From the NCBI GenBank assembly GCA_027619675.1, contig JAQCHG010000073.1, forward strand, positions 1 to 7,303: a DNA stretch of 7,303 bases, in the 5' to 3' direction. The position numbers were made by a program, and so were the translations under genes. Source of the DNA: Cyanobacteriota bacterium (lineage in GTDB: Bacteria > Cyanobacteriota > Cyanobacteriia > Phormidesmidales > Phormidesmidaceae). Positions 5,822 to 7,303 of the stretch are shown in pieces. Numbering within the stretch: the first letter of the stretch is position 1; each line of letters starts with the position of its first letter. Under the pieces are notes generated by a model. That model was not told the DNA's origin. It saw nothing but the letters and a program-made list of their open reading frames with translations, and ran no database searches.

Positions 5822-6901
5822 TTACACCGTCAAGAAATTCACCACCGCTTGGGCGATCGCCTGATTACCCTCCAGATCAAAGCGCTGGGGGGTACGGGGT
5901 AGGGTGGGCAAATCCCGCAGAAAGGACCAGTCGCCCCTAAAGAAGCGATCGGGGGTGAGAATTTGGTGGGGATGGTGGTCTTGCAGGGCCGCCAGCATCA
6001 CAGGGCTTTCGGCAAAGTCTTCCCGCGTCACCGTGATGATGGGGATGCCCAGACGACAGGCTTCGGAGAAGGTGCTGTATCCCGGTTTGGACACAATGCG
6101 GCCACAGAGGGGCATCAGGTCCACGGGGCGATAGGTGGGATCATCCACAATGCGGATATTGTCGAGGGCGGGGGCCTGGCGATCGAAGGTGATGAACTGC
6201 CAGTCGGGGAAGTGGCGCAGGCCCTGGTAGGGAATTTGGGCCAGCCCTAGGCCGCCAAAGGTGAGCAACACCGTTTTTTCAATCGGGGCCTGTAAGCGCC
6301 AGCGCGATCGCAGATGGTCTTCATCGTAGCGGGGGGTGCCCCCAGTCAACCCCACATCCGTCACCCGAGGAAACGCCGCCATCCCTTCATGGAAGGGCAG
6401 GCGAAACAGGCGATCGCAGTGGCGGAACTGGGTCTGAATCCAATCCGCCATGGCAACAAACTCGCCCCCCCAGGGTCGATAGATAAAATCCCAGCCAAAG
6501 TTACTCATCATCCAGCAGGGCACCCCCGCCCCGTGGGCCACCGCCACCGCCAGGGGGGGAATATCCGCTAGCACCAACCCCACCCCCGCAGCTTTCAGGA
6601 AGGCGACCTCCTCCGCCACCAACGCGGCTGCATCCTGGCGAATGCGGTGCAGGGCCGCCAGGGTCGCCGCCTTATCCATGGTTAAACTGTCGGCCTGCAA
6701 AACCCCCACATCCAAGGCCTGCGATCGCAGGGTAAACGGCCCCGCTAGGTAGGAGGCCAACAGCCACTCTGGGGCGGTGGTGGCCAGAATAATTTCAATC
6801 TCTGGGCACAGCACTTGCACCGTGGCAGCCACCGCTGCGGCGCGGGTGGCATGGCCAAAGCCATGATTGGTGATGGCGACGTAGAGCACAGGGGCAGACA
6901 T
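5822..6901 (-). CDS. GT-B-fold glycosyltransferase-like protein (MurG/GT28-like)
   Basis: From the ATG at 6901 the product is 359 residues. It opens with a strand and glycine-rich loop, HGFGHATR at 13-20, as in the N-terminal acceptor-binding domain of GT-B glycosyltransferases of the GT28/MurG type and in the glycosyltransferase-like N-terminal half of plant L-arabinokinase. The C-terminal half has VLLTFGGLG, expected at the start of the second Rossmann domain, and KPGYSTFSEA at 272-281, followed by LGIPIITVTREDFAES. This corresponds to the nucleotide-sugar-binding loop and the start of its helix. The donor and acceptor cannot be deduced. No signal peptide or membrane span is seen. The frame extends upstream to a TTG at 6949, but the added 16 residues do not look conserved and neither start has a strong Shine-Dalgarno. 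Two of the gene's four HIP1 sites lie close together at 6304 and 6410. It is convergent with the SnoaL-like gene and there is no terminator between them. Confidence 0.85.
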   Translation of the reverse strand: MSAPVLYVAITNHGFGHATRAAAVAATVQVLCPEIEIILATTAPEWLLASYLAGPFTLRSQALDVGVLQADSLTMDKAATLAALHRIRQDAAALVAEEVAFLKAAGVGLVLADIPPLAVAVAHGAGVPCWMMSNFGWDFIYRPWGGEFVAMADWIQTQFRHCDRLFRLPFHEGMAAFPRVTDVGLTGGTPRYDEDHLRSRWRLQAPIEKTVLLTFGGLGLAQIPYQGLRHFPDWQFITFDRQAPALDNIRIVDDPTYRPVDLMPLCGRIVSKPGYSTFSEACRLGIPIITVTREDFAESPVMLAALQDHHPHQILTPDRFFRGDWSFLRDLPTLPRTPQRFDLEGNQAIAQAVVNFLTV

Positions 6902-7164
6902 CACAGGAAAACCGAAACTGCTTCGTAAGTTTGCACCAAATCCAGGCAACGGAGGGATTACAGATTCTGTGGCCGGACTGACGCAGTCACACCGATCAAC
7001 CAGGGGCTTTCAGACACCGGCTCCAGCGGCACGCCGAGGATGCGGCAGTGTTTGGCGGCAGTCCCCTGCCCATGAGAACACCACATCCGTCAGGTGTCGG
7101 GACACCAGGGCTTTGCACCAGTCTTGGGGTACACAGGAGCCCGACCATCCTATGCAGGGCCATC

Positions 7165-7193
7165 AAAAAGGCGCACCCTACAGGGTACGCCTT
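7165..7193 (-). terminator. Intrinsic terminator-like hairpin reading leftwards
   Basis: On the minus strand AAGGCG-T-ACCCT, a two-base loop and AGGGT-G-CGCCTT form an 11-of-12-bp stem with one internal mismatch (7174 against 7187). The run TTTTT follows (7169-7165). This is the form of a rho-independent terminator for a leftward transcript entering from beyond 7303. The GTAGGGTGCG core also resembles a palindromic repeat that is widespread in cyanobacterial intergenic regions, so it may be a repeat acting as a terminator. Confidence 0.5.
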
Positions 7194-7246
7194 GCACCGA
7201 TACAGCCGCTGGTCACGGCATAATCCCAAGTTGGGTGGAACCGCTA

Positions 7247-7289
7247 GGGAGCCCAAGGGTTCCATTCGGATTGGAACCCGTAGGCTCCC
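7247..7289. repeat. Long interrupted inverted repeat near right edge
   Basis: GGGAGCC (7247-7253) pairs with GGCTCCC (7283-7289), and inside it GGGTTCCA (7257-7264) pairs with TGGAACCC (7272-7279) around the seven-base loop TTCGGAT. Another GGAACC at 7237-7242 could pair instead with the GGTTCC at 7258-7263, so two mutually exclusive folds are possible. The last bases of the window, CGGGGGCTAAAG, may be half of a further palindrome. It is probably a dispersed intergenic repeat. Confidence 0.6.
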
Positions 7290-7303
7290 AACGGGGGCTA
7301 AAG

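Larger units (their letters stand above)
337..6728. repeat. HIP1 octamers (GCGATCGC), 11 copies
   Basis: Copies start at 337, 577, 733, 1641, 3109, 4476, 5075, 5853, 6304, 6410 and 6721. Well under one copy would be expected by chance in 7.3 kb. The motif is the highly iterated palindrome of cyanobacterial genomes and is the main evidence for the source phylum. Three lie in era, two in the halogenase-like gene, four in the glycosyltransferase gene and two between genes. None lies in the YjbQ-type, pentapeptide or SnoaL-like gene. Confidence 0.95.
6902..7303. other. Right-end region without a convincing gene
   Basis: Open frames of 84 codons (plus, 6969-7223) and 89 codons (minus, 6996-7265) cross each other and the hairpins described below, and neither resembles a protein family I know. 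The region should contain the promoter of the glycosyltransferase gene. Its left part holds a small perfect hairpin, GGTGTC/GACACC (7093-7098 and 7101-7106). Its right part, from about 7165, is dense in palindromes. No tRNA or riboswitch is visible. Confidence 0.45.

Noticed and set aside
57..6934. 11-base inverted match (57-67 against 6924-6934) flanking almost the whole window
   Set aside because: About a dozen 11-base matches are expected by chance in a window this size, and there are no transposase, integrase or duplication signs to support a mobile element.
6996..7265. 89-codon minus-strand and 84-codon plus-strand frames at the right end
   Set aside because: Both run through the terminator-like hairpin and repeats and have random-looking composition. 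They are likely translations of repeat DNA.
1..7303. CRISPR array, transposase or toxin-antitoxin system
   Set aside because: No direct repeats with regular spacers, no transposase motifs and no small paired genes of such types were seen on either strand.

Overview
The window looks like the chromosome of a cyanobacterium. The octamer GCGATCGC (the HIP1 motif that is strongly over-represented in many cyanobacteria) occurs 11 times in 7.3 kb, the base composition is moderately GC-rich, and the protein set (Era, YjbQ, a long pentapeptide-repeat protein, a lone flavin halogenase-like enzyme) fits that phylum. I cannot name the genus.

Layout. On the left (78-1482) two genes run leftwards as a probable operon: a YjbQ/UPF0047 protein followed 25 bases later by the ribosome-assembly GTPase Era. 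A 312-base divergent spacer separates them from a rightward gene for a 349-residue pentapeptide-repeat protein (1795-2844). Its roughly 60 pentapeptides fall into three modules of exactly 18 pentapeptides (90 residues, 270 bases), marked by a Cys-Met-Ala sequence at residues 62, 152 and 242. A 766-base stretch of lower GC with no convincing gene follows (2845-3610).

The second rightward block holds a FAD-dependent halogenase/monooxygenase-like enzyme (3611-5305) and, 136 bases downstream beyond a 15-bp perfect hairpin, a small SnoaL/NTF2-fold protein (5442-5804). Facing them, only 17 bases away, is a leftward gene for a GT-B-fold glycosyltransferase-like protein (5822-6901). The right end (6902-7303) has no convincing gene. 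It carries a terminator-like hairpin reading leftwards and a further long inverted repeat.

How the genes relate. Era and YjbQ are housekeeping or widely conserved genes. The halogenase-like and SnoaL-like genes could form a small tailoring pair for an aromatic or polyketide-type metabolite, but no carrier protein, synthase or flavin reductase is present, so the substrate is unknown. The glycosyltransferase faces the other way and need not belong to the same pathway. The most notable observations are the lone enzyme with an intact WxWxIP halogenase signature, the composition change inside that gene, and the exact 90-residue superperiod in the pentapeptide protein.
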